Shown in pieces: positions 1 to 11,999 of a stretch of 64,000 nt of DNA. Position 1 is the stretch's first letter, and every line of letters begins with the position of its first letter. The notes below the pieces were generated by a model. It saw only the letters and a list, made by a program, of their open reading frames with translations, was not told the DNA's origin and searched no databases. A program made the translations under genes and the position numbers. Source of the DNA: Haliotis asinina (taxonomy: Eukaryota > Mollusca > Gastropoda > Lepetellida > Haliotidae); assembly GCF_037392515.1 (NCBI RefSeq), contig NC_090290.1:37013753-37077752 (forward strand), in the 5' to 3' direction.

Positions 1-929
1 CGCTTGTCACGCCAATGATCTTTCTTCGGAATAATGTGACATAAAATCTATTTTCAGGTTGACAGGTTGAACTTGCTCACATGGCCAATTCAATCCTTTC
101 AGTTCACTCCCGACCTGGGCACTGGTCACTTTGTGGGTTACCTTGCTTGAACAAGTCAACAACCCAGGCTACAATGATATAACCTAATTGTAATTTCATT
201 ACCCCAGCTTAATTACAGACAAGGTAAAGTGGTCAGCGGTAAGCATAACGTCTGAGAAGGTGTTTGAGAAAATATACATACATGTATATTGTTCTGAAGA
301 GAATGTCAGTTACATTAGTTCATGATTTTGATATGTGAAAAACAATAGCCAAAACACACCTTTTCAAGAAACATGAACATCGCATAAAAACGCAACCGTA
401 ACGTCTCGTGCATTTTGAGTTTTTTGCATGTGCAGAGTCGTGTATATGCGCTTTGGACGGCAAGATGTAGGGTCGAAAAGTAGAGTGTGGGTCTGCACTG
501 TTGTGAATTAAGACAAATAGTTGCCATATTCGGGCATTGTTCATAGTTCGAAACAGTTGTTTAAATTCAGATAACTTATCTAGTCAACTTAGTTTGGTGG
601 ACAGTCATAAAAGGTGTCAATATTTAGTTTGGTGGTCGGAGTGGCGATATCATTGTTTGGTTACCATTTAGTTGAGTACATTTTTTTTCATATTTAGTAC
701 TTACAAAATTTGTTTAACAATTCCACTGCGCAACATATATTTTAGAATCACTTCAGATTCAAAAATCTATGTACAGATTTATCTATGGATATTTATGACA
801 TTCTCAAAATGTTCTCATAACAAATACCCGAGGCTGCATTTTTTTCGATACAACAATCACGCACAATTGGGTTCATTTATCCCTTGGTTAAATGACTTGT
901 AAATAGATAAATATTTTAGTACTGGAAGT
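1..929. other. intergenic, nothing recognised
   Basis: AT-rich sequence with frequent stops in all frames. No coding signal, tandem array or recognisable repeat was found. Confidence 0.5.
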
Positions 930-1450
930 TTAAATTCGTAACTGTGCTTGTTAGTGGCTGTATCCTGGAGGGCGGTTAAAGTACTGTAAAATAATTGTCC
1001 TCCTGAGAGAGTACGTAAGTCCACAAACATTCAAAGTCAATTCAAACTGTCCATATTTTTAATCGCAGAATATGTGTCTTTTTAGTATATGACTAGATTC
1101 CCTAAATTGCTAACAACTGAAGGGATGATGTAAATCCAGCTAGGGTCCATGCAGGAAGCAAATGTACAGTAAGTCCCCATGGTCCCTAGTATGGTGATCT
1201 ACCTTCAGTGGTTGGTGATATATAGCCCGTATTTTATGTTGTATTGTCCAAATAGTGATATTAGTTTTAACTTTCTACACTAGTTTTAAATGATAACTGT
1301 GATATTCTAGTTATTTTACTGTCCTTTGACGACAGGTTTTTATAGTATATGCACATTTCATTTCGATATCAAACATGTTCTCGTCACGATATGGCTGGAA
1401 AATTGCCGATGTGACGTTAACTACGAACTCACTCACTCACACACTCATTT
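930..1450 (+). mobile_element. 5'-truncated LINE 3' UTR copy
   Basis: This stretch parallels the 3' UTR of the LINE at 14.5-22.4 kb (its positions about 21810-22330). Shared blocks are TTGTTAGTGGCTGTA, GTACGTAAGTCCA, AGTCCCCATGGTCCCTAGTA and GATATGGCTG, followed by an ACTC-repeat tail at 1429-1446. It has no coding part, so it is a typical 5'-truncated insertion ending at the LINE 3' terminus. Confidence 0.85.
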
Positions 1451-1890
1451 ATCCCTTGGCTTGACGGTCTCGGTTATGAAAAGGTCAAGGTCACATCAAC
1501 GTCTCTGCTTCAAGTCAAAGGTGACGAAATAAGACAGTAATGAATCATTTAAAGGTAACGCTTTGAAATGATGGTTGAGCAGATAGCCGAACTGGTAGTT
1601 GAAGTGATAGTTGAATTGATGTATCTGTGCTGATGTCACCGATGAGGCAGGATCCGCTCACTCTTTCGCAAACACCCGGTGTCATCACTGTTTGCCAGAG
1701 ATTCTCAAACACATAATCATATATATATGTAGCTGGAGTCGTTCAACATTCTACAGAGATTCTTGCCAGAGATTGCTTTACTGATTATTGAAATTGCTCA
1801 TGTGGGTTCTATTTACCATCATTCTTCATTTTCATTTCATCAAATGTGTGTCACATCTTACAATTTTCAACATGATTGCCTTGATGGCAA
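1451..1890. other. intergenic, nothing recognised
   Basis: No gene or repeat family recognised. A short ATATAT run lies near 1720. Confidence 0.4.
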
Positions 1891-2045
1891 GGGTCGATAT
1901 AGTAGCCTAGCGGTTAAAGAATTCGCTCGTCGAGACCCGGGTTCGATTCCCTATAAAGGTACAGTGTTTGAACCCCTCCTGTGGTGCCACCCGCCGTTTT
2001 ATTCCTGTAAAACTGAAATGATTCACTCTTTTACTCACGTGATGG
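1891..2045 (+). mobile_element. tRNA-derived SINE (family 1)
   Basis: The tRNA-like head at about 1897-1952 contains an A-box-like block (TAGCCTAGCGGTTAAAG) and a B box (GGTTCGATTCCC). A degenerate body follows and it ends near TTTACTCAC. It is one of about a dozen copies of this family in the window and lies tail to tail with the next copy. Confidence 0.75.
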
Positions 2046-2054
2046 TCAGGACGG

Positions 2055-2196
2055 TACCATAATAGTATTATAGCAATATCACGGCAGAGGATCCCAAAAA
2101 GAGATTCATTCTTTGTAGCCATGTTGGAATCGAACCCGAGTTTTCGGCGTCACGGGCGAACACCCTAAACACTAGGCTATCAGACCGCGTCGGCGC
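2055..2196 (-). mobile_element. tRNA-derived SINE (family 1)
   Basis: Reverse-strand copy. The complement of the B box (GAATCGAACCC) is near 2128 and the complement of the A-box block (ACTAGGCTATC) near 2171. The tail side faces the preceding copy. Confidence 0.75.
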
Positions 2197-2439
2197 AATG
2201 TTACAGTGCCCGTTCATACTTATTTCGAATTAACAGGAATCAACGAGTATCAGCCAAAACATATTCCCCAAATTCGAACCGCATTGGGGAAAGAATGTCA
2301 AAATAAACAATTTTTTTCAAGTTTTGTAAGAATGCGACTCTCAAATGCTATCTGGCGTTTCAGTGACGGGTGGCCACGTTTTGTTTTCGAGTAGTCGGCG
2401 CTTTTCTGATGACGTCAGGGCTCACCTGAAGAACCTGAA

Positions 2440-2840
2440 GTTCTGACAGTATTCGGGGTGTATTTGAGGAACATTAAAGCGGTATTCCAGCTTTAGTCGA
2501 AATATTCCGATACATTTGAAGAATATTCCACCTGAAGTCCAGCACCAGTCGAGATACATTCCAACGCATTCGAGAGGCATTCGAGACATCCCGACAGGAT
2601 TTGAAGTTGATTGCCTTTTCTATTCTCCCTCGAATATGTTCAGAATATACTTCGAATACAGTTAGAATGCAGTAAAAATATTTGGAATGCAGTTAGAATG
2701 CAGAAAGAATATTCAAATGCCGTTCGATATTTTTCCATTTCGATTGTACCTGGAATGTTTTGAACATGTCCACAAGAATGCATTCGGAATGCATTCGAAA
2801 TGCAGTAAGACGTTTTAGAATTCAGTTCGAATTTCCAGAA
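2440..2840. repeat. degenerate GAATGCA/TTCGAA short-unit repeat
   Basis: The words GAATGCAG, TTAGAATGCAG, GCATTCGA and AATATTC recur many times without a strict period. It reads as an old, decayed short tandem or palindromic repeat. Confidence 0.55.
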
Positions 2841-3090
2841 ATCTCCAGACATATTCATGTCTCGTGTGTAAAGGGGGAAATAACATTATTATTGTGCTGG
2901 ATAAAGCTTTACACGTGTTAAAATACGCATGTACACACAGGAATACAAAACTTACACACATGGGTCCGACGTTTACCAAAACAACAAACTGATTTGAGTT
3001 GGCCTGGCTTAAAATCGAGAAAGAAGCTAGGGTGTTGATAACACAGAAATCGGCATGGCAGACGCTCAAATTTGAATAGATCTTCACACG

Positions 3091-3150
3091 GCTGTGTTGT
3101 TGCTGTTGTTGTTGCAGCTGTTGTTGTTCCTGATGTTGTAGTGGTTTTCT
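3091..3150. repeat. imperfect GTT/CTG trinucleotide repeat
   Basis: Runs of TGTTGTTGCTGTTG over about 60 bp. The glutamine- or threonine-rich reading frames here are a by-product of the repeat. Confidence 0.8.
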
Positions 3151-3159
3151 TGTAATCAA

Positions 3160-4110
3160 AGCCGATTAACGCTTTCACGGACCACCCCCACCACCGCAAC
3201 AATCTTGTGGATCACCTACGAAACTGTCGAAAGTAATACACAGTTTGATAAATATAATTTTTAGTAAATTTAAGAAGTGGGGTGGGTGATATTCCAACCT
3301 CCTCCGTACGTCAGTTCGCTTCGTAATTTGGGGCATATTTTCTCAAAACCTATTGAAGTTGGAGAACTGATGTACATGCTAAAAGTTTGTCAACTCTCTC
3401 GACCTGGCCGCAATAACGTGTGATGTTTTGGCATTTCAAACTCCTTGCGTTGAGCTAAGTTGGAAACGTACCCCACTATAACTTAGCATACACAAACGCA
3501 GCGCGTGCTATTTTTAGACAAGGACTCGGTGGAAGTGATTTTTGTCGTCTGCTTTTGACGTCTGATAGAGGTAGACAAAGGGTCGTAGAGGTAAAGGTCT
3601 GTCGATTTCTGTGGAAAGAAGCATCGTATCGCTAACTGAGAGCGGATTAAAATAGTCAGAAATTTGCAAAATATTGAATTTATCCAAGAGCACAATCAGT
3701 AAGTTTTTGAGACATTATCGCGACAGGGAAAATATAATTTATCAGCGTTTGAAATTCCCGCCTGCCCGACCGCCCGTAACGGTCTGTTTTCATCTCGGAC
3801 TTCAAGAGTAGCCTGTCCGGTGGTCTGGTACATGTAGTACTGTTTTACCCCTAACAACTCTGAAGGATGTTATTGTGTTTCAGCAGCATCTAGTTGCAGG
3901 TGAAGATGTCCAGGTTCCTGCTGCTGAAAAATGACAATGACCATACTATGATTCATTTTTCTCCAATCCTGATTGTGAGGCAAAAAGTGAAACAGATTTC
4001 TAGTTTCTAAACCGGGCCATGTAGTTTAGCCTTGACGTTACAATACACGAGGTTGGAGTAAAGTATTCAGAAACCCGATTTCTTTGTTCTTGTTTATTGT
4101 TGAAACTGGA
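3160..4110. other. intergenic, nothing recognised
   Basis: No coding signal or repeat family recognised. Confidence 0.4.
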
Positions 4111-4119
4111 CTGGTACGT

Positions 4120-4870
4120 TTGTCATCGGGATTCGTGGCCAAACAATATTATCAAGGATTGTTAAGAAAGAAAGACGTAACAGTTTGTCTGACATTACTG
4201 GTGAATATAATATTTCAGTACCCGTAGCGGCTTCATCTGGATGCATTCAACGTGAATTACACCGTTTGGGCTAGGATTGGAGGATTGTTTGTAAGAAGCT
4301 AGAAATTCGTCAGGTAAATCGGAAAAAGTGTTTCCAATACTGTAGAGGAAAATTACACTGGAATGTTGATCACCAATGGCGAAAAGTAATATTCAGTGAT
4401 GAAATGACAGTAGTTATCAAACCAGATGGAAAAGTCAAAGTTTGGAGAAAAAGGTCTTACTATGGGACAGGTGTTTTAGAATTTGTGCAGGCAATATGGA
4501 CAGTCAGAAGTCTACTGACATACTTGAAAGGTGTTTGTGGCCAAGTGATAACCAAACACTTCATCATCAGACAATGGATATTCATAGATGGTAATACCAC
4601 TATTCACCGCTCTGCTGCTATGTAAGCCTTGAAGCGAACGAATGAAAATGCCGATTTTTTCTGGCCACCACAAAGTCCATATTTAAATGTATTGGAAAAT
4701 GTGTGACTTCTCCTCAAGAAAACCGTGAAAAACAACTTTGCAAACATGTGAACCCCTGATGACCTCAAGGAAGCGCTTACGACTGTCTGGAAAAAACTGA
4801 CGAATACATATATTCATTCGCTTTATTCATGTCGTTCACGTAAGCTGTAATATCAAAGGGCCACATCATC
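4120..4870 (+). pseudogene. Tc1/mariner-like transposase relic
   Basis: Conceptual translation in shifting frames shows catalytic-domain landmarks of a Tc1-like DDE transposase. They are an FSDE motif near 4395 (first Asp), KVWRK near 4434, DGNTTIHRSA near 4585 (second Asp) and a FWPPQSPYLNVLEN block near 4655 (third acidic residue). A C-terminal helix region follows. Stops and frameshifts interrupt it (for example a stop after the second-Asp block and TGA within LENV-stop), and it is shorter than the usual roughly 340 residues. The DNA-binding N-terminus is poorly preserved. Terminal inverted repeats were not located. It is dead. Confidence 0.75.
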
Positions 4871-4879
4871 AAGTATTAA

Positions 4880-6235
4880 CTTTATTGGACTTCTGTAAGG
4901 TAAGATATTGATATTTAAAATTTGACTTAGCGCTTAGGATACCGGCGGCCATTTTGATAAAGTTGACAAACGTTTGGCTTCTGAGTGTAACTGGTCATGA
5001 AGTAAAGATAGGCTCAAAGCCCTTGAGCGATGTGAGCGATGAAATAGGTAAATTACTAAAAAGTAGAGAAGTTACACGAATAGAAGTCTGCATGCTTATC
5101 GAAAAGATAATTATTAGTTCGAAAGTGGTGCCATAATTGTTTTCATGTTTAGTCCACTCGCTACTTATCAGTATCTGAAATATACAAAGGAATAAAAAGG
5201 CTGTATAACAAACGATCATTATTTTGTTCTCACTTTTCGCTATTTCTCCTTTTCTATCGCGTACGAAAGTGCCCACACCACTATACATGTTAGGATTCTG
5301 ATAACAGCGATCGCAAAAAGAGGTTGCATAGTTAAAGATTCTACGGCTTGACAAGTATTAGATGAGCCTGTGAACACGTTTGTGACAAGCAGGCGGGGCA
5401 AGTCATCTGGATGAATACACTTGATTGCTTCAGGTAGATTGGCGATTAAGCACGTGCAATACATACTGGCCGTTGAGTGAAATCAGTACCGCTACTGTTT
5501 TAACACGTGTCTCGTAGAGCGATTTAGTTCAGCAAGACACCATCCCAATCCGTATGAGTAATTGAACTTTTCACAATTTAGACGACAAACCGTTTCCCTC
5601 TTGTTTCAAATGGAATGTTCTGGAGGGCGTTCCCATATATGTAGTCTGTCGTACAGACCCTGAAGTATAAATATCCAAGAAAACCCACTCAAGTCTAGAA
5701 AATGTGTAGATTTTCACAGCTTCTGAAAATGAGGAAAGTCTCAGGGCTCCATTTCATTAAATTATTTTTTTTCACTATGAACGTTTTTCAGATGAGTAAA
5801 ATATGTTCATTTCTGAGGCTAGCTATTAGTCTACCATATATGCAAATTGAGGTCATTGGTCAGGTCGTGGCTCATCTAATACTTGTCTAGTAGTATATCC
5901 TTTTATATACAATCTGTAGCATAACAGTATGTCGTTTTCTCATTGAATAATAAAGAAAAACTTTGTTGGGAATGGTAGTCTGTGTAGATGTTGATTAAAA
6001 CTATAGAGATAAGCACATAAATCATCGTATGTTTTTTACCCAAATACCAGTTCTCAGAAAAGAGAATTATTGCAATACGTATCGTTTGAAAAACGTATTC
6101 CGATATACTGGTAAAACCATGCAGTCCTAGTATGCACATACATAATTTATCAAATGTGTGTTCAAAATATTTTAGGTATTGCTGTTGCATAATACACTGA
6201 ATGTTTCCAGACGGTGAGAAGCCATTATGTTCCTA
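4880..6235. other. intergenic, downstream of peptide gene A
   Basis: No recognisable gene or repeat family. A tail exon for peptide gene A, if one exists, would lie here; none was recognised. Confidence 0.4.
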
Positions 6236-6240
6236 CCTTC

Positions 6241-7244
6241 TTAACAAACTCCATTGACACATCTCTGCCATGCATCACAATCGGGCAAACATTCCGCTTC
6301 AAATGAAAAGGACAAAGTTACTGTATTAAAACAACAGAGGCAGGTAAATTTGACCCAAGTTGTTTCAGCAGTATTGCTAAACAGTAGTTGTACATGTAGT
6401 AGTACATGTTGGAGTAGTTGCACCAGCGGGATTAGTACTAACCCATAGTACTAACCCAAAAATGAAAAATGACAAAACTGAAAACTTGCCACTGGTATAG
6501 TTATTTATTTTTGGTTCTGTTCATTAGAATATTTCAAACAGTATCTCTAGTAAAAATAAACATTGTGAATCCTTTAATGTCATGAACTTTTTAAAGTCAC
6601 GTGCATTTATAGATTTTGTATCGTAAGAAAATGAAAAACTGAATACACGTGCAAACACAAAATCATGAGGTCAAGTATGCGTGTTTGCCTAAACTGAATA
6701 AGCACAGTGAAGTTGAACTGGAAGAACAAATTGAATTTTTCATTTTGATGACCTTTAAGAAATGCCGCGTCTTACAAATGGAGAACGTCAACGTGCTATT
6801 GGGGGACTCCATGCTGGTCAGTCTGTGTCCTGGTTGCTGTTACAAGAGCCTTCAACTGTTCAAGACAAACAATGATTAAACTCAGTAGAGAAGGCATCAC
6901 ACTGGAAGGGATGCAGATCGCCCGAGGCCAGGAGCGTCACGTGTGACGTCACTCCGGGAAGATGCAGCAATACGATGACGTCATCAACAGATTTGTCACT
7001 GCAACTTCCACAAGTAGGGAGATGTTTGGTGGAAGGTTAGCCCTGCAAACTGTCAGAAATCGCATGCGTGCCGCCGGACTTCGCCCCCGGAGACCCCATA
7101 ACGGGCCAATACTGTGAGTATTAGTATCGGATGTAGTAAGTACGTAGTGATGACATCATCATACTTACTTCCAGCCAAAGACAACGTCACTGGCGTCATC
7201 AGCACCAGCAGCAGCAGCACCACTACGACATTCTCCATCGTCAT
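6241..7244 (-). CDS. small secreted half-EGF peptide, locus A
   Basis: Not a named gene. Two coding exons fit in frame: 7244-7169 (76 nt) and 6296-6241 (56 nt), giving 43 residues. Exon 1 encodes a signal peptide (MTMENVVVVLLLLVLMTPV, then TLSLAG) and ends at the strong donor A|GTAAGT, phase 1. Exon 2 follows an AG acceptor and encodes ECLPDCDAWQRCVNGVC, that is C-x3-C-x5-C-x4-C, then TAA. The stop lies 5 nt before another phase-1 donor (G|GTAGGA), the position where relatives C and E splice to a tail exon, so A may have lost its tail by a nonsense change. The role is unknown. The four cysteines match Cys1-4 of an EGF domain, which would allow two disulfides. Splicing is inferred from consensus sites only. 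Confidence 0.6.
6754..7105 (+). pseudogene. Tc1-like transposase N-terminal fragment
   Basis: Lies inside the intron of peptide gene A on the opposite strand. Translation starts MPRLTNGERQRAIGGLHAG, a typical Tc1-family helix-turn-helix start. After a frameshift and stops come a VTSLRED-like block and LALQTVRNRMRAAGLRPRR, the end of the second DNA-binding helix. The catalytic domain is absent, so this is a truncated relic. Confidence 0.75.
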
Positions 7245-7332
7245 TCGGTTGGTGAAATATATCTCTTGTTCTGAATGAACTACCAGTGTAGCTACAAGCA
7301 AGCAATTACACATATAATTGTATATATGAGTA

Positions 7333-7396
7333 GAGGTGCTGTATGACATGGTGCTGTATGACAAGGTGCTGTATGACAAGGTGCTGTATGACATGT
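7333..7396. repeat. 15-bp tandem repeat
   Basis: Four to five copies of GGTGCTGTATGACAT/AAG in the leader intron of peptide gene A. The unit is a multiple of three, so it leaves open frames (SYST repeats) that are not thought to be coding. Confidence 0.85.
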
Positions 7397-7479
7397 TCGG
7401 CAATGTATTTCATAATGTATAGTGGTGGCGTGAAGGGTCATACGTTTGGTGCTGTGCTGTGTAAATGAGTTGTGCATGA

Positions 7480-7622
7480 CACACAAACACACACAGGCAC
7501 ACACACTCGCGCACACACACACTTTCTCCTATCAACTAACACTCACTCATTCACATATTCATACACATTCCTTATCTACCCCCCCCCTCTCTCTCTCGCT
7601 CTCTCTCACCTACACACACTCA
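7480..7622. repeat. CA/CT low-complexity tract
   Basis: CACACA-rich sequence, then a C8 run and CTCTCT-rich sequence. Confidence 0.85.
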
Positions 7623-7754
7623 TATGAAAACATCCTGGTTTCACCTTGTCACCTTGTGTAGTGCCATTGATTGCAGGATTTGGTTCGGAATCTAGGTACT
7701 TATGGAGGAGAAAAGATGCATGGCCAATAAAAAAAACAAGTCAGAGAGCGAGAC

Positions 7755-7830
7755 TTTATGCGTGAATATATATCATTAAATAACCAACAGATGTTCTGAA
7801 GACTATAGTATTTGTCAATACCATGTCCAC
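7755..7830 (-). promoter_or_regulatory. putative promoter of peptide gene A
   Basis: On the minus strand a TATA-like CATAAA (7760-7755) sits in a block that is clearly similar to the region upstream of peptide gene B. Shared + strand words are GAGACTTTAT, AAC(C/T)AACAGATGTT and GTCAA(T/C)ACCAT. The position equivalent to gene B's leader-exon donor (about 50 nt downstream of the TATA) reads ATAAGT rather than GTAAGT, so the ancestral donor looks lost. Another donor would be needed; AAG|GTGACA lies further downstream. Confidence 0.45.
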
Positions 7831-7899
7831 ATGGCAGAAGAACAATATAAAAAGGCCTTGGGGAAGTATCGACATCTCAAACAATAATAGAAGTCAATG

Positions 7900-8640
7900 C
7901 CACTCGCGTACGACCTACGAGTACATTGAACTAAGCTAATAGAACTGTTCATAGCTCCACACAACCAGAAATATAAGTGGGCTCTGAAAAGGCTTAGAGC
8001 TTATTGCTACATGTTACAGCCTGGACGTCAGCTGAACTAGAGCACATACTTGTAACATAATGACATGAATTGAATTCTTTGCACAACAGTGAAGCATACT
8101 GCATGGGTAAAACAACTTAAGCCAAGAAGCACAATCACATAAAACACACAGAGAGTGAGAAGGATAAGCAATGTATACTGTAAGAGACCAGTAGACAAAT
8201 GCATATAAAATTGGGGCTAGTCTTTAAAAATTTAATTCTAACAGGTATAAAAGATGTTTGGAAACTTACGGACGAGGAATCAAAGCCCAGACAATAAGCG
8301 TTTAAAACAAGAATGTAAATCATGACCTACATGGGTCGTGTAAAATTTTGTTAGCAGACATTACAACACGATTCTTATACATATAACAAATGGGTTACAA
8401 TTCATGCCGAAACATTTTTTTTACCAGGAGGTTACAATTTTGGCAGTTTTGCTATGGAGAGAAAGGGCACCGAACTAACACTGAAAAGAGAACAAGATAA
8501 TATATGGGGTACAGCAGTTAAAGACAATATTCAAAATGGTATTGTCAAAAGATCTGTCAATGTTGTAAATTTCTTGATTTTAGATCGAAAATCTATTTCA
8601 CAGACTGTCAGGAGATCATCTAGTGCAGTATAAGTGACAA
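7900..8640. other. intergenic, nothing recognised
   Basis: No gene or repeat recognised between the gene A upstream block and the LINE fragment at 8.64 kb. Confidence 0.4.
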
Positions 8641-8642
8641 AC

Positions 8643-8920
8643 TTAACTGTTGAACCTCAGTGCTTCTGCAATCGTTGGTGTACAGAACGAACAATACCAG
8701 AGAGAGAACACAACATTATGATTCGCCAGTGTTGATAGGAGTGACGTCGGAAAGCGCGTTGTTGACTTGGGTTCTGAGAGAAAAGTAAGCTCGAAATCCA
8801 TCTGATGTGAAATGTTCACGGAGAGGTCGAGGAGTTTCTGAAGGAGAATATTCTGCTGTATGGTGTTGAATGCAGAGGAGAAATCAACGAACAAGATGCG
8901 AGTGTAGGAGCGTTATTTAG
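8643..8920 (-). pseudogene. LINE reverse transcriptase fragment
   Basis: The minus-strand reading FVDFSSAFNTIQQNILLQKL is the conserved RT block 'VDFSSAFNTI' of L2/CR1-type LINEs. It is followed by a decayed downstream portion. Only this fragment is present. Confidence 0.7.
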
Positions 8921-8939
8921 CTATTTATAGTTACAATCA

Positions 8940-10445
8940 GGGACTATTGATGGTAGCCACATAACATAACAGAAGAAAGATCCAAACCGTCATTTTTGAC
9001 AAAGTCGAATCACAAATACAGGCAACTTCAGAATGCACAGACTTCATCTTCAGAAATTCAGACAAAAGTCTGGTGACAGTATTTACAACTTTATGAGTAT
9101 TTGCAAAAATCAGGCAACGAAATGCAAATTCAGTGCAAAGGAACTGAATAAAAACTAACAGAACAGTTAATGATTTGCACAAATATTCCCAGTCTGCAGA
9201 ATGAATTGTTTAGTAAAGGTCATAATTTAAATGGTTGCATAAGCCATGAGTTGTGCACTTGCAGAAGAAGCACCAACAAATCACATGAATCAAATGAAAG
9301 ATGTTTAGGTACCACAACAAGCAGATATGTTCATGCTATAAGTCATCAGGGCAAGCTATTGGCTACAAGTGTGACAAGTATGGTAAATATAACCACTGGA
9401 GGTCAGTATGTAGATTACAGAGGCTGCGTCGCCAGAATAGAGAGCAAGCTATACACCTCGATCACAAGTGAGAAATCGTCACCACAGAAGTAAATCACGT
9501 TTTCCTCAGAACGACGTAAGGCAACCATCTCAGCAACAGTCTATCAGTTCAACAAATGTCGAGCTAGTTGGCAACTCAGTCACAACAAAACAACTCTGGA
9601 CCCGTCCGTACCACCAGTTGTTCACGGTGGAAATGTCCGGTTTACCTAAACGATAATAATCCAAATGAATTGCAGGAAATGGAGAGAAGGATGGTTTCGT
9701 CAAGGTGACTGAAACTACTTTCTTTCTAGATCCTGAGGATCTCAATCATGCCATACAGAGGACACACCACAAAACTGTACTTGATGAGATAATTCGCTGG
9801 TGCCACTGTATTCTCCAAGTTAGATGCCCATCAAGGTTACTGGTCTGTTGGCCTCGACCAAGAATCAAGTCTCTTAACCACTTTCAACAGTCCATTCGGA
9901 CGTTACAGATGTTGCCGTCTTCTCTTTGGATTACGTCTAAGCCAAGACGTGTTTCAAGAAAAGATGGACCAAGTAGTGAGGAAATGCACAGGAGCAACAA
10001 AATTATCAGACGATGTTGCTGTGTATGGTAAGAGAGATAAAGAACATGATGAAAATCTCCAGAGGCTGATAGTTCGTGCAAATGGGTTTGTGGTCAGCCA
10101 CCAAGGTAAACAAGATAAAGTTCTTTGGTCTAAAGTGGATGAAAATGGAGTGCATCCTGACCCTGAGAAGGTCAAGGCTATCCAAGAAATTCAGCCACCT
10201 CAAGATGCAAAGAAGCTCCAAGAATTCCTTGAGTCCATTCATTTCATCACCAGTCACAGCTGACAGTTCCATTACGAGATCCACGTGCGGTCAGAATCTC
10301 ACAAAGATTCATTTGATAGTATCAATAATCTCATATGCAGCAATATGTCTCTGAATTACTTTGACCCAAATCTTAACACGGTTTTGAGAGTCGATGCATC
10401 CACTAGAAGCGACACAAGTCTTACAAAAGTTTCCCTACACCGGTT
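8940..10445 (+). pseudogene. Ty3/gypsy retrotransposon gag-pol relic, 5' part
   Basis: Broken frames read in the order of a Ty3/gypsy element. Near 9040 there is a gag-like stretch and near 9330-9400 a zinc-knuckle-like C-x2-C...H...C (CDKYGKYNHW). Near 9735 there is LDPEDLN, the start of the reverse transcriptase palm, then SKLDAHQGYW near 9815 and a degraded active-site block near 10000 (the usual ADD reads SDD). A linker and the start of RNase H (YFDPN, RVDAST) follow near 10360-10400. Many frameshifts and stops. The remainder of RNase H resumes at 12.0 kb, so a later insertion split the element. Confidence 0.75.
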
Positions 10446-10599
10446 ACTCATATAAATATAGTGTAAACATTCATTTCTTTCATCTTTATAGCGTTGATAG
10501 GTCATCAGTAGGTGGTATTCACCTTCAACTAATTACATGCCTTTGTCATGACATTATGAACAAAGTCTATTACAATAGGGTGTATTAAAAAGCTTTCCT

Positions 10600-11990
10600 G
10601 TTTCTGTTTCGATTGCAAATTTAAAATTATTACATCTGAACTGACTTAAAACATGTGTGTAATGCCATGGAATGTCTAGAGATAAATATTTTTCAAAAAA
10701 ACATCATTGTCTTAAATTGACAGTACGTCTAACATTTGTTCAAAAGTGAAACAGTATCTTGCCAATCTTGGTTCAAACAATCAAGCAATCTCTGCCTAAA
10801 GAGTGAGATAACGTTTTTACATTTCCTGTGTCTTAATTTATCCACAAAACACCAAAACCAAATTGAAATAAAATATTTCTGATATGCGATGCCCATGTAA
10901 TTCTCCCTACATCATCAAGTGTCTTAAGCATACTATAAGCTTGATAAGGCATTCCCTTGTTAACCATCGTAATCAAATTACACCAGTACAACGTATTTAA
11001 CTGGTTTTAACATATAATTATACTGAAGGGGAATCCTGCCACATTCACCCAAATCCAGAACATTACACGTATATTAATTCAGGTTCAATATTCTCTTGCA
11101 TAACTGTGTTTGTACATTTTCAATAATTTGTGAATACTGGACACCCCATATCTCTGCTCCATACGTAACTATAGGTAAAATCATTGTATCAAAAACTTTC
11201 AATACATCTATACGGGAAATTAATCCAACTTTATACTGATAACCATAGAATGACATTAAAGCCTTATTTGCCTGAGATGCTATACAACTCTGTGCTAGGG
11301 TACCATGATAGGGTAGGAGTAAACACAACACCAAGGTATCTGTAGTTATTAACGACCTTGTTTTTCTCTGTTTCCCTTATAGTACCATTTTTCATAGGAT
11401 CTAAGAGGGTCTCCTCTACGGAACACCATGATTTTAGTTCTATTTATGTTTACCTTCATTCCTGTCTCGTCACAAAACCTTTCCACAACATTTGTTTTCC
11501 TTTGAAGCTGAGCAACAGTATCACTAACACCGGAAATGTCATCCGCTAAAAATACTGCAACCACGTTTGGACACTCTTGAGACATGAGAATACCATTTCC
11601 CCCTTACTCCTCAAGCATAACTGATAACTGATTTATGAAAATGATGAATATTATAGGACTTAAAATGCAGCCTTGTCTAGTCTCGATATAACACTGAAAA
11701 AAACTCCACTGAAGTGTTCTGACACGGGATGAAAGTGCTGAATATATTGAAATCATTAATTTCAGAAATCTACCTCTAACACCGATATCTGAAACAAGAC
11801 CCTATGATTTATACAATCAAATGCCTTTCTAACATCAATGAATATACAATAGAATGTACCAGTTTTCTTGGAGAGATATTTTTGAACCATTGCTTCCAAG
11901 CAAAAATATTTTATCAACAGTTGAATGATTTGGTCTGAAACCAGCCTGTAACTCTGAGATAACATTTCGCTTGTCTCAGCCTCTTATCTA
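10600..11990 (-). pseudogene. degenerate LINE reverse transcriptase inserted in the gypsy relic
   Basis: The minus strand, read from high to low coordinates, gives FIDVRKAFDCINHRVLF near 11860, FLADDISGVSDTVAQLQ near 11540 with VNINRTKIMVFRRG, and FDTMILPIVTYGAEIWG near 11170. These are the A/B, active-site and C-terminal landmarks of a non-LTR reverse transcriptase, with stops and frameshifts between them. It lies between the two halves of the gypsy RNase H, so it inserted later. Exact ends were not resolved. Confidence 0.75.
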
Positions 11991-11999
11991 AAACGGCAA

